64,000 nucleotides of DNA from Acidobacteriota bacterium (GTDB lineage Bacteria; Acidobacteriota; Terriglobia; Terriglobales; Acidobacteriaceae), in the NCBI GenBank assembly GCA_021791875.1, contig JAJYVU010000001.1:1-64000 (forward strand), in the 5' to 3' direction. Below, piece by piece: positions 44,181 to 53,021 of the stretch; the stretch's first letter is position 1, and each line of letters opens with the position of its first letter. The notes under the pieces were generated by a model. That model made no database searches. It saw nothing but the letters and a program-made list of their open reading frames with translations, and was not told the origin of the DNA. The position numbers and the translations under genes were made by a program.

Positions 44181-44933
44181 ATGGCCATCATGATCAAGTC
44201 GCCGCAGGAGATTGAGAAGATGCGGCGCAGCGGGCAGGCGGTCCGCGAAATTCTGGAGTATGTGCGCGGGCTGGTGAAGCCGGGCATGACCACGATGGAT
44301 CTGGAGAACGCGGCGGCGGCCCGGATGCATGAGATGGGCGTGAAGCCGGCGTTCAAGGGTTACCGCGGATATCCTGCCGTGCTTTGCACCTCAGTCAACA
44401 GCGAGGTGGTGCACGGGATTCCTTCGGCGGAGCGGGTGCTTCGCGAGGGCGACATCGTTTCGATCGACACGGGAGTGGTGATCGATGGGTATTACGGGGA
44501 TTCGGCGACGACTGTGGCCGTCGGCGAGAAGGTGAGTCCCCGGACGCAGAAGCTGCTGGCAGTGACGAAGAAGTCGCTGCAGTGCGGGATTGAAGCAGTA
44601 CGTGCCGGCGCGACGCTGGGAGACATTGGCGCAGCGGTACAGGAGGCAGTGGAAGCGGAAGGTTTTAGTGTGGTGCGGGAGTTTGTGGGGCACGGGATTG
44701 GAACCCGGCTGCATGAAGATCCGCAGGTCCCGAATTACGGCCGGCGCGGCCAGGGGCAGAAATTGAAAGAGGGCATGGTGCTTTGCATTGAGCCGATGGT
44801 GAATGCGGGCAAGCCCGGAGTCCAGGTGCTGGACGATGGTTGGACGGCGGTGACCGAGGATGGGAGCATGAGCGCCCACTTTGAGCACACGATAGCCGTG
44901 ACGGCGGACGGCGCATTGATTTTGACGCAGTAA
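44181..44933 (+). CDS. map: Methionine aminopeptidase, type I
   Basis: Removes the initiator Met from nascent proteins, 250 aa. All five metal ligands are present: Asp96, Asp107, His171, Glu204 and Glu235, plus the substrate His79 (VVHGIP). It starts 4 bases after adk, in the conserved secY-adk-map-infA order. Confidence 0.96.
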   Translation: MAIMIKSPQEIEKMRRSGQAVREILEYVRGLVKPGMTTMDLENAAAARMHEMGVKPAFKGYRGYPAVLCTSVNSEVVHGIPSAERVLREGDIVSIDTGVVIDGYYGDSATTVAVGEKVSPRTQKLLAVTKKSLQCGIEAVRAGATLGDIGAAVQEAVEAEGFSVVREFVGHGIGTRLHEDPQVPNYGRRGQGQKLKEGMVLCIEPMVNAGKPGVQVLDDGWTAVTEDGSMSAHFEHTIAVTADGALILTQ

Positions 44934-44973
44934 GCTTGCCGGCTTTGAGGGCCGGCAGAAACAGGCAGGCAAT

Positions 44974-45192
44974 TTGTCGAAAGAAGACGCGATTGAGGTC
45001 ATGGCGACGGTATCGGAAACGTTGCCGAATGCCATGTTCCGGGTGAAGCTGGAGAATGGGCACGAAGTTCTGGCTCATGTTTCCGGGCGGATGCGGAAGA
45101 ATTTCATCCGGATTTTGCCGGGTGACCGGGTTGCGGTAGAGCTGAGCCCGTATGACTTGAATCGCGGGCGGATTGTCTACCGGTATAAATAA
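44974..45192 (+). CDS. infA: Translation initiation factor IF-1
   Basis: OB-fold factor blocking the A site during initiation, 72 aa: [71 protein letters not shown]. The start is TTG (44974), since no ATG fits the conserved N-terminus; AGGCAGG lies just upstream. A TTG start on an initiation factor is notable because IF levels influence non-AUG use. Confidence 0.95.
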   Translation: MSKEDAIEVMATVSETLPNAMFRVKLENGHEVLAHVSGRMRKNFIRILPGDRVAVELSPYDLNRGRIVYRYK

Positions 45193-45195
45193 GCG

Positions 45196-45255
45196 AACAG
45201 TTTTCAGTCCTCAGTCCCCAGTGGGACCTATCGGGACTGACAACTGATAACTGGT
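45196..45255. repeat. Heptad-phased CAGT inverted repeat between infA and rpmJ
   Basis: Left arm CAGT at 45198, 45205, 45212 and 45219. The right arm (45233-45255) is its reverse complement at 19 of 23 positions, with ACTG words in the same seven-base step. Confidence 0.8.
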
Positions 45256-45271
45256 AACTTGGGATTGTTTT

Positions 45272-45385
45272 ATGAAGGTTCGTGCATCAGTCAAGAAGAT
45301 TTGCGATAAGTGCAAGGTGATCCATCGCCGTGGTGTGGTGCGGGTGATCTGCGAAAACGCAAAGCACAAGCAGCGCCAGGGCTGA
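45272..45385 (+). CDS. rpmJ: 50S ribosomal protein L36
   Basis: The smallest large-subunit protein, 37 aa: [20 protein letters not shown]... ending KHKQRQG. Zinc ligands Cys11, Cys14, Cys27 and His32 (C+ form) are present. It is short, but the sequence is unmistakable and its place before rpsM is conserved. Confidence 0.96.
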   Translation: MKVRASVKKICDKCKVIHRRGVVRVICENAKHKQRQG

Positions 45386-45412
45386 CCTGGAGGAGCTTGT
45401 GGAGGGAGTCAC

Positions 45413-45428
45413 GCCTGCTAGCGCAGGC
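45413..45428 (+). repeat. Perfect hairpin upstream of rpsM
   Basis: GCCTGC (45413-45418), loop TAGC, GCAGGC (45423-45428), in the 162-base rpmJ-rpsM spacer. It lies about 120 bases before rpsM, where alpha-operon leaders carry regulatory structure in other bacteria. No S4-type pseudoknot was recognised. Confidence 0.4.
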
Positions 45429-45456
45429 AGGGGCTAGTTAGCCGGAAAGGCTTGCG

Positions 45457-45504
45457 ATGAACCCCGACTCAAAGCCGCCAAAGCCGAAGCCGGCGGAGGC
45501 ATAA
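45457..45504 (+). CDS. Possible 15-codon leader peptide before rpsM
   Basis: A 15-codon frame ([15 protein letters not shown]) has a GGAAAGG seven bases before its ATG and ends 43 bases before rpsM. It contains a Pro-Pro pair and three further prolines in 11 residues. It could be a translated leader or chance. No homology basis. Confidence 0.2.
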   Translation: MNPDSKPPKPKPAEA

Positions 45505-45547
45505 CCCGTTCCGGAGAGAGAAAACCGGGACCTACGAAGGGCAAACT

Positions 45548-45931
45548 ATGGCACGTGTTGCTGGCGTCGATCTGCCTCGTAACAAGCAGGCTCGGATCGC
45601 GCTTACGTATATTTACGGGATCGGCAACCCTCGTGCGCTGAAGATTCTGGAAGCTGCGAACGTTGATCCGTTCAAGAAGGTTCAGGATCTCGGCGAGGAT
45701 GAGGTGAACCGCATCCGTCAGGTCATCGAAGCGGAAGGCCAGGTGGAAGGCGACCTGCGCAAGGACGTGACGATGCACATCAAGCGCCTGATTGAAATTC
45801 AGTCGTATCGCGGACTCCGGCATCGCAGGAGCCTGCCGGTTCGCGGTCAGCGTACTCACACCAATGCCCGCACCCGCAAGGGTCCGCGCCGTGGCACCGT
45901 GGCGGGTAAGAAGAAAGCGACGAAGACCTAA
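45548..45931 (+). CDS. rpsM: 30S ribosomal protein S13
   Basis: 30S head protein bridging to the 50S and contacting P-site tRNA, 127 aa: [34 protein letters not shown], and the C-terminal [50 protein letters not shown]. The stop codon shares one base with the rpsK start. Confidence 0.97.
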   Translation: MARVAGVDLPRNKQARIALTYIYGIGNPRALKILEAANVDPFKKVQDLGEDEVNRIRQVIEAEGQVEGDLRKDVTMHIKRLIEIQSYRGLRHRRSLPVRGQRTHTNARTRKGPRRGTVAGKKKATKT

Positions 45932-46347
45932 TGGCAAAAGCAAAGCAGACCGCGGGAAAGGCCGCGAAGAGCAAAAAGTTCAAGAAGCGGGAACGAAAGA
46001 ACGTTCCTTATGGCCTGGTGTTCATTCAGGCATCGTTCAACAACACGATTGTGACGATCACCGACGGGCAGGGCAACACGCTTTCGTGGAAGAGTTCGGG
46101 ATCTCTGGGCTTCCGCGGGTCGCGTAAGGGCACTCCGTTTGCCGCCCAGCAGGCCGCGATCAATGCCGCGAATATGGCGCGCGATCATGGCCTGCGCTCC
46201 GTGGATGTGCGCGTGAGCGGGCCTGGTTCAGGCCGCGAGTCGGCGGTTCGTGCGCTGGCAGTGGCGGGGCTCGAAGTTCGCTCGATTCGCGACGTCACGC
46301 CGATTCCGCACAACGGCTGCCGCCCGCCGAAGCGGAGGAGAGTGTAA
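45931..46347 (+). CDS. rpsK: 30S ribosomal protein S11
   Basis: Platform protein near the E-site and Shine-Dalgarno helix, 138 aa: [52 protein letters not shown] and the C-terminal [19 protein letters not shown]. The first 25 residues form a basic extension ([21 protein letters not shown]). Confidence 0.97.
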   Translation: MAKAKQTAGKAAKSKKFKKRERKNVPYGLVFIQASFNNTIVTITDGQGNTLSWKSSGSLGFRGSRKGTPFAAQQAAINAANMARDHGLRSVDVRVSGPGSGRESAVRALAVAGLEVRSIRDVTPIPHNGCRPPKRRRV

Positions 46348-46352
46348 GAAGC

Positions 46353-46466
46353 AGCTATTGGGCTCCAGCTCTTAGCTTTTCGCTGGGAGCTGGAGGCTAA
46401 CAGGTTGTAAACTAAAGAATGGGAAGTGATCGAGCTCCCCTGCTTCCGGCTAACGGCTGGAAGCTA
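46353..46466. repeat. Heptad-phased AGCT elements between rpsK and rpsD
   Basis: AGCT/CGCT/GGCT words at 46367, 46374, 46381, 46388 and 46395 are seven bases apart and fold as a 14-bp hairpin (46363-46376 with 46382-46395, two G-U pairs, loop TTTTC). A second phased block follows at 46448, 46455 and 46462. Confidence 0.75.
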
Positions 46467-46534
46467 AACGGACCGGGAAGAAACGCTGTGCTGCGCGTAA
46501 ACCGGTCGTCACCTGAAGTTGAGGAGAGAAGAGT

Positions 46535-47164
46535 TTGGCACGTTATACAGGAGCAGTGTGTCGCCTTTGCCGTCGTGACGGCATGAAGCTTTTTCTGAAG
46601 GGCACGAAGTGTTTTACGGACAAGTGCCCGATCGAGAAGCGCAACTTTGCCCCCGGCCAGCATGGCCGCGACCGCAAGGCCAAGATCGTGGGCTACGGCC
46701 TGCAGCTGCGTGAAAAGCAGAAGGCGAAGCGTATTTACTTCACCCTTGAAGGACAGTTCCGGGATTACTATGAGAAGGCCTCGCGCAAGCAGGGCGTGAC
46801 CGGCGAATTGCTGATTCAGCAGCTTGAGTGCCGCCTGGACAACATTGCGTTCCGGCTGGGTTTTGCGACTTCGCGCCGGCAGGCGCGGCAGGTGGTGCGC
46901 CACGGTCACGTCGAGGTGAACGGCCGCAAAGTGAACATTCCCTCGTACCAGGTGAAAGTGGGCGACGTGATCAAGGTTCGCGAGAACAGCGCGAAGCTGC
47001 CTGTGATCGAGATGGGCCGCGACCTGGCGAGCGGCCAGCCGACTCCGGCATGGCTCGAAGTGGATCACCAAAACCTGACGGGCAAGCTGATTGCGTTGCC
47101 GAAGCGTGAGGAAGTGAACCTGCCGGTCAACGAGCAGCTGATCGTCGAACTGTATAGCAAGTAA
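46535..47164 (+). CDS. rpsD: 30S ribosomal protein S4, zinc type
   Basis: Primary 16S rRNA binder of the 30S body, 209 aa. TTG start (46535) with GAGGAGAG upstream gives [35 protein letters not shown], where four Cys form the zinc site of C+ S4. The S4 RNA-binding domain [40 protein letters not shown] follows. In E. coli S4 represses the alpha operon; that was not tested here. Confidence 0.96.
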   Translation: MARYTGAVCRLCRRDGMKLFLKGTKCFTDKCPIEKRNFAPGQHGRDRKAKIVGYGLQLREKQKAKRIYFTLEGQFRDYYEKASRKQGVTGELLIQQLECRLDNIAFRLGFATSRRQARQVVRHGHVEVNGRKVNIPSYQVKVGDVIKVRENSAKLPVIEMGRDLASGQPTPAWLEVDHQNLTGKLIALPKREEVNLPVNEQLIVELYSK

Positions 47165-47176
47165 TCTGGAAGTTTT

Positions 47177-47225
47177 CAGTTATCAGTCCACGGTCCCCAG
47201 TTGGTCTTATGGCTTCTGGGGGCCG
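47177..47225. repeat. Heptad-phased CAGT element with hairpin between rpsD and rpoA
   Basis: CAGT/CAGT/CGGT/CAGT at 47177, 47184, 47191 and 47198 in strict seven-base steps. CGGTCCCCAG (47191-47200) pairs with CTGGGGGCCG (47216-47225) over 10 bp with one G-U. Confidence 0.7.
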
Positions 47226-47346
47226 CAACAACAATCGTCAACCGCGAGCCGCGTGAGAGCGCGGAATTTCAATGATCAGAGAGGAAACAGGCACAGCCGT
47301 TGCAGGGTGCTTCGCGGCGTTTGCTGTGCATGGAGAGTGAATCGAT

Positions 47347-48444
47347 ATGCTTTGGAGAGGATTTCAAAAGCCCAAGCGTCTGGTGGTAGATCCGGAGACG
47401 CTCACCGAAAAGTACGGCAAGTTCAGTGCTCAGCCATTCGAGCGCGGCTTCGGCACCACGATCGGCAATGCGCTGCGGCGTACGCTGCTCTCCTCGATTG
47501 AGGGTGCGGCGGTGACCGCGGTGAAGATCGAGGGCGTTCTGCATGAGTTTCAGTCGATCCCCGGTGTCGTGGAGGATGCGACGGATATCATTCTGAATCT
47601 GAAGCAGGTGCCGTTCAAGTTGAACGGAGACGGTCCGAAGGCGCTGTATGTGCGCGTGGACCAGCCGGGCGTGGTCACCTCGGGAATGATCGAGGCGGAC
47701 TCGGACGTGGAAATTCTCGACAAGGGTATCTACCTCGCCACTGTGAGCGAAGGCGGAAAGCTCGAGATGGAGATGCGGTTGAAGCGGGGCCGCGGCTATG
47801 TGGGAGCGGACAAGAACTATGACAGCGATCTTGGGATTGGATTTATCCCGGTCGACTCGGTTCATTCGCCGGTTCGCAAAGTGAATTACGCGGTGGAAGC
47901 GGCTCGTCTGGGTCAGATCACCGACTACGAGAAGTTGACGCTCGAAGTGTGGACGAACGGCACGGTGCTGCCGGCGGATGCCGTGGGTCTGGCGGCGAAG
48001 CTGCTGAAGGATCACATGAGCATCTTCATCAACTTCGAGGAGGAGATCGAAGCGGAGGCTCAGGCGGAAGAAGGCCGCGTGCAGCTCAAGAATGAGAACC
48101 TGAACCGTTCGGTTGAGGAATTGGAGCTGAGCGTACGCAGCTACAACTGCCTGAAGAATGCGAATATTCAGTCCATTGGCGAATTGGTGCAGAAGACCGA
48201 AGCCGAGATGCTGAAGACGAAGAATTTCGGACGGAAGTCGCTGAACGAGATCAAGGAAATTCTGGCCCAGATGGGGCTCTCGCTCGGCATGAAAATCGAT
48301 GAGAACGGAAATGCAGTGCCCGGGCCGACGAGCGTGTTGCCGGCACAGGCGCTGGCACAGAGTTACAGCCGTTTTGACGATGAGGACGACGAGGAAGGTC
48401 TCGAAGAGGACTTCCCGATGCACAACGAGACGGAAAACTTTTAA
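47347..48444 (+). CDS. rpoA: DNA-directed RNA polymerase subunit alpha
   Basis: Alpha subunit of RNA polymerase, 365 aa. The N-terminal assembly domain has [38 protein letters not shown]. The C-terminal domain has [58 protein letters not shown], which binds UP elements and activators. It is longer than the usual 330 owing to a 40-residue end that finishes strongly acidic ([22 protein letters not shown]). GGAGAGTG before the ATG. Confidence 0.97.
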   Translation: MLWRGFQKPKRLVVDPETLTEKYGKFSAQPFERGFGTTIGNALRRTLLSSIEGAAVTAVKIEGVLHEFQSIPGVVEDATDIILNLKQVPFKLNGDGPKALYVRVDQPGVVTSGMIEADSDVEILDKGIYLATVSEGGKLEMEMRLKRGRGYVGADKNYDSDLGIGFIPVDSVHSPVRKVNYAVEAARLGQITDYEKLTLEVWTNGTVLPADAVGLAAKLLKDHMSIFINFEEEIEAEAQAEEGRVQLKNENLNRSVEELELSVRSYNCLKNANIQSIGELVQKTEAEMLKTKNFGRKSLNEIKEILAQMGLSLGMKIDENGNAVPGPTSVLPAQALAQSYSRFDDEDDEEGLEEDFPMHNETENF

Positions 48445-48452
48445 CGGCAGTA

Positions 48453-48505
48453 CCCAGTTGCCAGTGGCCAGTCGCCAGTCAAAACGGCGGGGACTGACAA
48501 CTGGG
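48453..48505. repeat. Heptad-phased CAGT inverted repeat between rpoA and rplQ
   Basis: Left words CAGT at 48455, 48462, 48469 and 48476, strictly seven bases apart. CCCAGTTGCCAGT (48453-48465) pairs with ACTGACAACTGGG (48493-48505) with a single G-U. Confidence 0.8.
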
Positions 48506-48542
48506 GCTGAGATTCAGAGAATTCAGTCAAGAGAGATTTGTC

Positions 48543-49025
48543 ATGCGTCATCGCAATGCAGGATACAAACTTGGGCGCAACACCAGCCATCGCCGCGCGC
48601 TGCTGCGGAACCTGGTCACGTCCATTCTGATGGAAGATCGCGTCGAGACGACTGTTACCAAGGCGAAGGCGGTGCGGCCTCACGTGGAAAAGATGATTAC
48701 CCTCGGCAAGAAGGGCGATGTGCACTCGCGCCGGCAGGCGCTGGCTTTTCTGCAGACGCGGGAAGCGGTGGCGCGTCTTTTTGACACCGTGGCGCCCCGG
48801 TACGGCGACCGCAACGGTGGTTATCTGCGCATCGTGCGCAGCGGCTTCCAGCGCGGTGATGGAGCGGAGAAGGCATTCATCGAGCTGCTTGGCGCCGAGC
48901 ACGAACTGGACGAGAAGCGCCAGAAGCGCGCTGAAGTTCGGGCCAAGCGCCGCGAAGAGATGCAAAAGGCGCTGGCTGAGCAGCAGGAGCAAGAGGGCGG
49001 CGAGCCCGAAGGCGGAAACGAGTAG
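48543..49025 (+). CDS. rplQ: 50S ribosomal protein L17
   Basis: Last gene of the cluster. MRHRNAGYKLGRNTSHRRALLRNLVTSILMEDRVETTVTKAKAVRPHVEKMITLGKK and RNGGYLRIVRSGFQRGDGAEKAFIELLG are typical. 160 aa, against about 120 usually: the extra is a charged helix ending in an acidic Gln/Gly/Glu tail (LAEQQEQEGGEPEGGNE). It is terminated right after. Confidence 0.96.
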   Translation: MRHRNAGYKLGRNTSHRRALLRNLVTSILMEDRVETTVTKAKAVRPHVEKMITLGKKGDVHSRRQALAFLQTREAVARLFDTVAPRYGDRNGGYLRIVRSGFQRGDGAEKAFIELLGAEHELDEKRQKRAEVRAKRREEMQKALAEQQEQEGGEPEGGNE

Positions 49026-49056
49026 TTTTTTTCGCACTGAAGGAAGTTTTTTTGAG

Positions 49057-49086
49057 CGCACCCCGATTTGGGGTGCGTTTTCTTTT
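49057..49086 (+). terminator. Intrinsic terminator of the ribosomal superoperon
   Basis: CGCACCCC (49057-49064), loop GATTT, GGGGTGCG (49070-49077), then TTTTCTTTT. This is a textbook rho-independent terminator on the plus strand, placed 31 bases after rplQ and reaching the plsC stop from the other side. Confidence 0.9.
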
Positions 49087-49796
49087 CAGGCGCGCATCCA
49101 CTCGGGCAGGCCCGATGCGATGGCAGCGCGGACTGCGGCCATGAGTGAGTCGCGGTCAGGATAGTCAGCGGGAGAGATGGCCTCGTGAAAGATGATGTGC
49201 GCGCGGCCACGGCGAATGGCAAGACTGCCTTTGCGCATCATCTTTTCGGTTCCGTAGATCGACACGGGGATAATCGGGACTCCGGCTTCCAAGGCGAGAT
49301 AGAACGGGCCCTTCTTGAATGGCAGCAGCCGGCCGTCCGGCGAGCGGGTACCTTCGACGAAGGAGGCGACGCTGATTCCAGATTGGAGCACATCCAGGGC
49401 GGTCCGCACGCTGGCGCGCGCAGCCTCCACGTCGCCTTTGCGGTCAACAGGAATGAAGCCGGCCAGACGCATGCAATAGCCGAGGATGGGGATTTTCATC
49501 AGGGGGCGTTTGATGAAGACCGCGATGCGCACAGGGATTTCCGGCAACAGCATGACGGGGTCGAGATTGGAAAGGTGGTTGGAAAGAAAGAGGTATTTGC
49601 CTTTCCGGTTGACGCCTTCGGCGCCGGTGATGGTGGGGCGGAGGCCGGCGATTCGGATTCCGAGGCGGGCAATGCCCATGCCGCAGTGATACATGGGAGA
49701 AATGTTCCCGGTAAGCAGTGTGAACGGGACGCAGAGGATCGCCGCCGGAAGACCCAACAGGGTGTAGAAGACGACGAGTCCGAGAGAAAGGAACAT
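49086..49796 (-). CDS. plsC: 1-acyl-sn-glycerol-3-phosphate acyltransferase
   Basis: Membrane-bound enzyme making phosphatidic acid from lysophosphatidic acid, 236 aa. Acyltransferase motifs: LSNHLSNLDPVMLL (NHxxxxD), FIKRPLMKIPILGYCMRLAGFIPVDR, and VASFVEGTRSPDGRLLPFKKG (the EGT block), then GVPIIPVSIYGTEKM. One hydrophobic N-terminal helix (about 4-30). Last gene of the eight-gene minus-strand operon; its ATG lies 3 bases after the mpl stop. Confidence 0.92.
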   Translation of the reverse strand: MFLSLGLVVFYTLLGLPAAILCVPFTLLTGNISPMYHCGMGIARLGIRIAGLRPTITGAEGVNRKGKYLFLSNHLSNLDPVMLLPEIPVRIAVFIKRPLMKIPILGYCMRLAGFIPVDRKGDVEAARASVRTALDVLQSGISVASFVEGTRSPDGRLLPFKKGPFYLALEAGVPIIPVSIYGTEKMMRKGSLAIRRGRAHIIFHEAISPADYPDRDSLMAAVRAAIASGLPEWMRA

Positions 49797-49799
49797 GGC

Positions 49800-51233
49800 T
49801 CAGCCGTGATTGCCGCGATGATCAAGCGCCTGCGGCAGCTTTTCGTAGATTCCGTCGAATCCACCATTCGATAGGATGGCGATGACGTCGCCGGGACGTG
49901 CTTCGGATGTGATGGCGTCGATAATGGCGGGCACGTTTGGGATGAGTTGTGCGGGCTTGCGTTGTGCCATGAGACCTTCGATGACGCGCTCGGGTTGCAG
50001 GCGTTCTGCTTCGGGCACAGCCTGGCTCTTGAAGACCTCGGCGATGAGGACACGGTCAGCGAGGGCGAGGCTTTCGATGAGTTCCTGTTCGAAGACATTG
50101 CGGCGGAGGGTGTTGGAACGTGGCTCAAGCACGGCCCAGAGGCGTGATTCCGGATAGGCGCCGCGCAGCGCGCGCAGCGTTTCGCGGATGGCGGTGGGGT
50201 GGTGAGCAAAGTCGTCGATGATGGTGATGCCGTTGACCTCAGCCCGGACTTCGAGGCGGCGTTTCACGCTGCGGAAGGATGCCAGCGCTTCCTGAATGGC
50301 TTCGACGGGAATGTCTTGCCCGGCGGCGAGTGCGGCTGCGGCTGTTGCGTTGAAGGCGTTGTGCCGGCCTGCGAGGTTCATTTCCAGCTCTGCCCAGGGT
50401 CGGCCATGGCGCAATACGGACCACTGCATTTGGCGGCCCTTCTGGCGCAGGTTGGTGACCTGCCAGTCCGAGCCCGACTTTGCCCCGTAGAACTCCACGG
50501 GGCAGAAGGCGCGCTGGACACAGTCGCGCAGATGGAGTGAGTCGTCAAAGGCGATGATGCGGCCGTGCCGGGGCACGAGGTTCACGAGCCGCTGGAAGGC
50601 GATTTTGACGGCCTGGAGGTCGCGGTAAATGTCTGCGTGGTCGAACTCGACGTGCGTGAGAATCAACGCGTCGGGGAAGTAGTGCATGAACTTGGGGCCC
50701 TTGTCGAAGAAGGCGGTGTCATACTCGTCGCCTTCCATGAGAAAGAGGTTGCCGGGCTGGTACTGGTAGCTGGTGCCGAAGTTCTCGGCTACGCCGCCGA
50801 TGAGGAAGGATGGCTTCCACCGGGGATCGCGCCGGGAGGCCACTTCGTAGATCCATGCGAGCATACTGGTCGTGGTGGTTTTGCCGTGCGTGCCGGCGAT
50901 GACGAGCGAAGAACGGCCGCGCAAGAATTCTTCCTGAATGACGGCGGCCATGGAGGTGAAGCGCAGCTTGCGGTCGAGCATGTACTCAACCTCGACGTTG
51001 CCGCGCGAAATGGCATTGCCGACGATGACGAGATCGGGATGGGGCTGGAGGTTCGATTCGGAGAATGGCTCCATGATGGAAATGCCGAGGCTGTGCAGCA
51101 GTTCGGACATGGGCGGGTAGGCCGCCTGGTCGGAGCCGGTGATGCGATGACCTTTCTGCTGGAGGAGGCCGGCGAGGGAGGCCATAGCTGTTCCACAGAT
51201 TCCGATGAGATGGATGTGTTTGACTTCAGACAT
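49800..51233 (-). CDS. mpl: UDP-N-acetylmuramate:L-alanyl-gamma-D-glutamyl-meso-DAP ligase
   Basis: Murein-recycling ligase that reattaches the free tripeptide L-Ala-D-Glu-mDAP to UDP-MurNAc. 477 aa of Mur-ligase fold: N-terminal GICGTAMASLAGLLQQKGHRITGSD, P-loop VIAGTHGKTTTTSML (112-125), central LFLMEGDEYDTAFFDKGPKFMHYFPDALILTHVEFDHADIY and C-terminal IIDDFAHHPTAIRETLRALRGAYP. The lack of an MurC-type binding loop and the 'EGDEYDTAFFDKGPKF' motif favour Mpl over MurC. Its neighbour ldcA produces the tripeptide substrate. Confidence 0.94.
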   Translation of the reverse strand: MSEVKHIHLIGICGTAMASLAGLLQQKGHRITGSDQAAYPPMSELLHSLGISIMEPFSESNLQPHPDLVIVGNAISRGNVEVEYMLDRKLRFTSMAAVIQEEFLRGRSSLVIAGTHGKTTTTSMLAWIYEVASRRDPRWKPSFLIGGVAENFGTSYQYQPGNLFLMEGDEYDTAFFDKGPKFMHYFPDALILTHVEFDHADIYRDLQAVKIAFQRLVNLVPRHGRIIAFDDSLHLRDCVQRAFCPVEFYGAKSGSDWQVTNLRQKGRQMQWSVLRHGRPWAELEMNLAGRHNAFNATAAAALAAGQDIPVEAIQEALASFRSVKRRLEVRAEVNGITIIDDFAHHPTAIRETLRALRGAYPESRLWAVLEPRSNTLRRNVFEQELIESLALADRVLIAEVFKSQAVPEAERLQPERVIEGLMAQRKPAQLIPNVPAIIDAITSEARPGDVIAILSNGGFDGIYEKLPQALDHRGNHG

Positions 51234-51239
51234 ATCTGC

Positions 51240-52181
51240 TTAGACCAAGACCGCCGGTTCGAGATATTGGAGTGTGGGTTCTGCTGCGAGTTGCAGCTCG
51301 GCCTCGATGCCGAATGGCAGCGTGACGTTGCCGCGCGAAACATGGCCGGAGCGCAAGCCGAATGCAATGGGCACGTGAAAGTCCGCCAGCACATCCAGTA
51401 TGACGCGTTCGATGAGATCGGATTCGGCGCCGGGGGAAACGCAGTCGAGCATTTCGCCGAAGATGAAACCCTGGACGCCCTCGAATTTTCCGGCAAGGAT
51501 CATTTGCCGGAGCATTCGGTCGACCTGGTAGGGCTTAGCGGCGACGTCTTCGAGGAAGAGAAGCTTGCCTTCCGTCTGCGGCGCGTAAGGAGTTCCGAGC
51601 GAGGCAGTGAGGATGCTGAGGCAGCCGCCATAGACGACGCCGCGGGCTGCGCCGGGACGCAATGTGCGCAGGCCCTGATCAGGGCCTGCATGCACGAGAC
51701 CGCCAGTGATGGCGGCGTGGAAGCTGGGGTCGTCGATGCCAGCAGGACGGTCGAAGTCAGCCGCGACCATGGGGCCGTGAAAAGCGACGAGGCCGGTCTG
51801 ATCGAGGAGCCAGGTCTGCACAGCGGTGAGGTCGCTATAGCCGAAAAACGGTTTGGGATGAGTTTGTATCTGATGGAGTGGTAAATTGGGGAGCAGGTAA
51901 TTGCTTCCGTAACCACCACGGATACAAAATATGGCATCCACCTCTGGGTTGGCGAAGGATTCGGTGAGGTCGCGGAGGCGATTTTCGACGGAGGCGGAAA
52001 AGTAGGGCGCGTGTTTGCCGTTGGCGTGCGTGGCCAGAGCGACGCGGAAGCCGCGGTTCTGGATGGCGGCGATGCCGGCGGTGAGGCGTTCTTCCCTGGC
52101 GCTGCTGGCAGGTGCAATGATGGCGATGCGCGCATCGGGCGCGAGCGCGCGTGGCTTGAGAATGGGCCGCCGCTCAGCCAA
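51240..52181 (-). CDS. ldcA: Muramoyltetrapeptide LD-carboxypeptidase (S66)
   Basis: Cytosolic serine peptidase that removes the terminal D-Ala from recycled murein tetrapeptide. The start is set at TTG 52181: GGAGAGG is six bases upstream, and it overlaps the dapF stop by eight bases. The longer frame beyond it is the antisense shadow of dapF. 313 aa. The nucleophile Ser is in FFGYSDLTAVQT, preceded by IFCIRGGYGSNYLLP. The late part GKLLFLEDVAAKPYQVDRML and the final GLRSGHVSRGNVTLP supply the Glu and His of the Ser-Glu-His triad. Confidence 0.92.
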   Translation of the reverse strand: MAERRPILKPRALAPDARIAIIAPASSAREERLTAGIAAIQNRGFRVALATHANGKHAPYFSASVENRLRDLTESFANPEVDAIFCIRGGYGSNYLLPNLPLHQIQTHPKPFFGYSDLTAVQTWLLDQTGLVAFHGPMVAADFDRPAGIDDPSFHAAITGGLVHAGPDQGLRTLRPGAARGVVYGGCLSILTASLGTPYAPQTEGKLLFLEDVAAKPYQVDRMLRQMILAGKFEGVQGFIFGEMLDCVSPGAESDLIERVILDVLADFHVPIAFGLRSGHVSRGNVTLPFGIEAELQLAAEPTLQYLEPAVLV

Positions 52182-52971
52182 GGAACGCCTCTCCGGTGCA
52201 GATGATTTCCGCCGGTCCCGTGAGTGTGATTTCAGATCCTTCGCCGGACCAGGCGACGGATTGCTCGCCGCCTTCTGCAATGACGGTGAGGGGCGAAGCG
52301 GCGCGTCCTGAAGCGATACTGGCGACAGCGCTGGCACAGGTGCCGGTTCCGGAAGACGTAGTGGGTCCGACGCCGCGCTCAAAGATGCGGATTGCGATGG
52401 TATTTGTAGCGAGTACGCGTACAAATTCGACGTTGGTTTGCGCGGGAAAGTCGGGATGGAAACAAATTGCCTTGCCGACCGAGCGCCAGTCGAGGCCGTG
52501 GACCTCAAAGTCGTCATCGTCGGCAAAGAGCACGAAGTGCGGATTGCCGGTGTTGACTACGTAGCCTTCGACGGCGAGGCCCTGCGGCAGCATGACCATG
52601 GCGTGACGCATGGTGGGGATGCCCATGGCGGAAGCCATCTGGAAATGCGGGCTGTTGGCGGCAACAACGCGACAGGTGCGGGGGCCGGCATCGGTTTCAA
52701 GATGGATGAGATCGCCGGCGGCGGCGTGGCTGGTGTGGGCCATCCATGCGGCGACGCAACGGGTACCGTTACCGGAAATTTCCGCGATGGAGCCGTCTGC
52801 GTTGATGAGCCGGATGCGGCCCGCGCGTTCACCTGTCTTTTCCAGCACCTCGACGCCATCCGCGCCAATGCCGGTGTGTCGGCGGCAGAGGGCGATGGCC
52901 TGATCGATTTCGCAGTCTTCCTCGACGATTAAGAAGTCGTTGCCGCAGGCATGCGCTTTTACAAATTTCAT
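52174..52971 (-). CDS. dapF: Diaminopimelate epimerase
   Basis: Converts LL- to meso-diaminopimelate for lysine and peptidoglycan, 265 aa. Both catalytic cysteines are present: Cys72 in ISGNGTRCVAAW and Cys212 in TSSGTGTCASA. The conserved ERGVGPT precedes the second. It starts MKFVKAHACGNDFLIVEED, as in the family. It lies between a membrane protein and ldcA, making mDAP-peptide metabolism the theme of this operon end. Confidence 0.94.
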   Translation of the reverse strand: MKFVKAHACGNDFLIVEEDCEIDQAIALCRRHTGIGADGVEVLEKTGERAGRIRLINADGSIAEISGNGTRCVAAWMAHTSHAAAGDLIHLETDAGPRTCRVVAANSPHFQMASAMGIPTMRHAMVMLPQGLAVEGYVVNTGNPHFVLFADDDDFEVHGLDWRSVGKAICFHPDFPAQTNVEFVRVLATNTIAIRIFERGVGPTTSSGTGTCASAVASIASGRAASPLTVIAEGGEQSVAWSGEGSEITLTGPAEIICTGEAFLG

Positions 52972-53021
52972 CGATCTTTCTCCATAACAGGGGCTCCATG
53001 CCGAAGGGCCGGGAATTCTGG

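Noticed and set aside
36224-48505. Ordinary rho-independent terminators between ribosomal genes
   Set aside because: The hairpins lack U-runs and lie between genes that must be co-expressed; the heptad phase is not explained by termination.
51240-52526. 428-residue version of LdcA
   Set aside because: The first 115 residues are the antisense-frame shadow of dapF; TTG 52181 with a strong ribosome binding site gives the normal family length.
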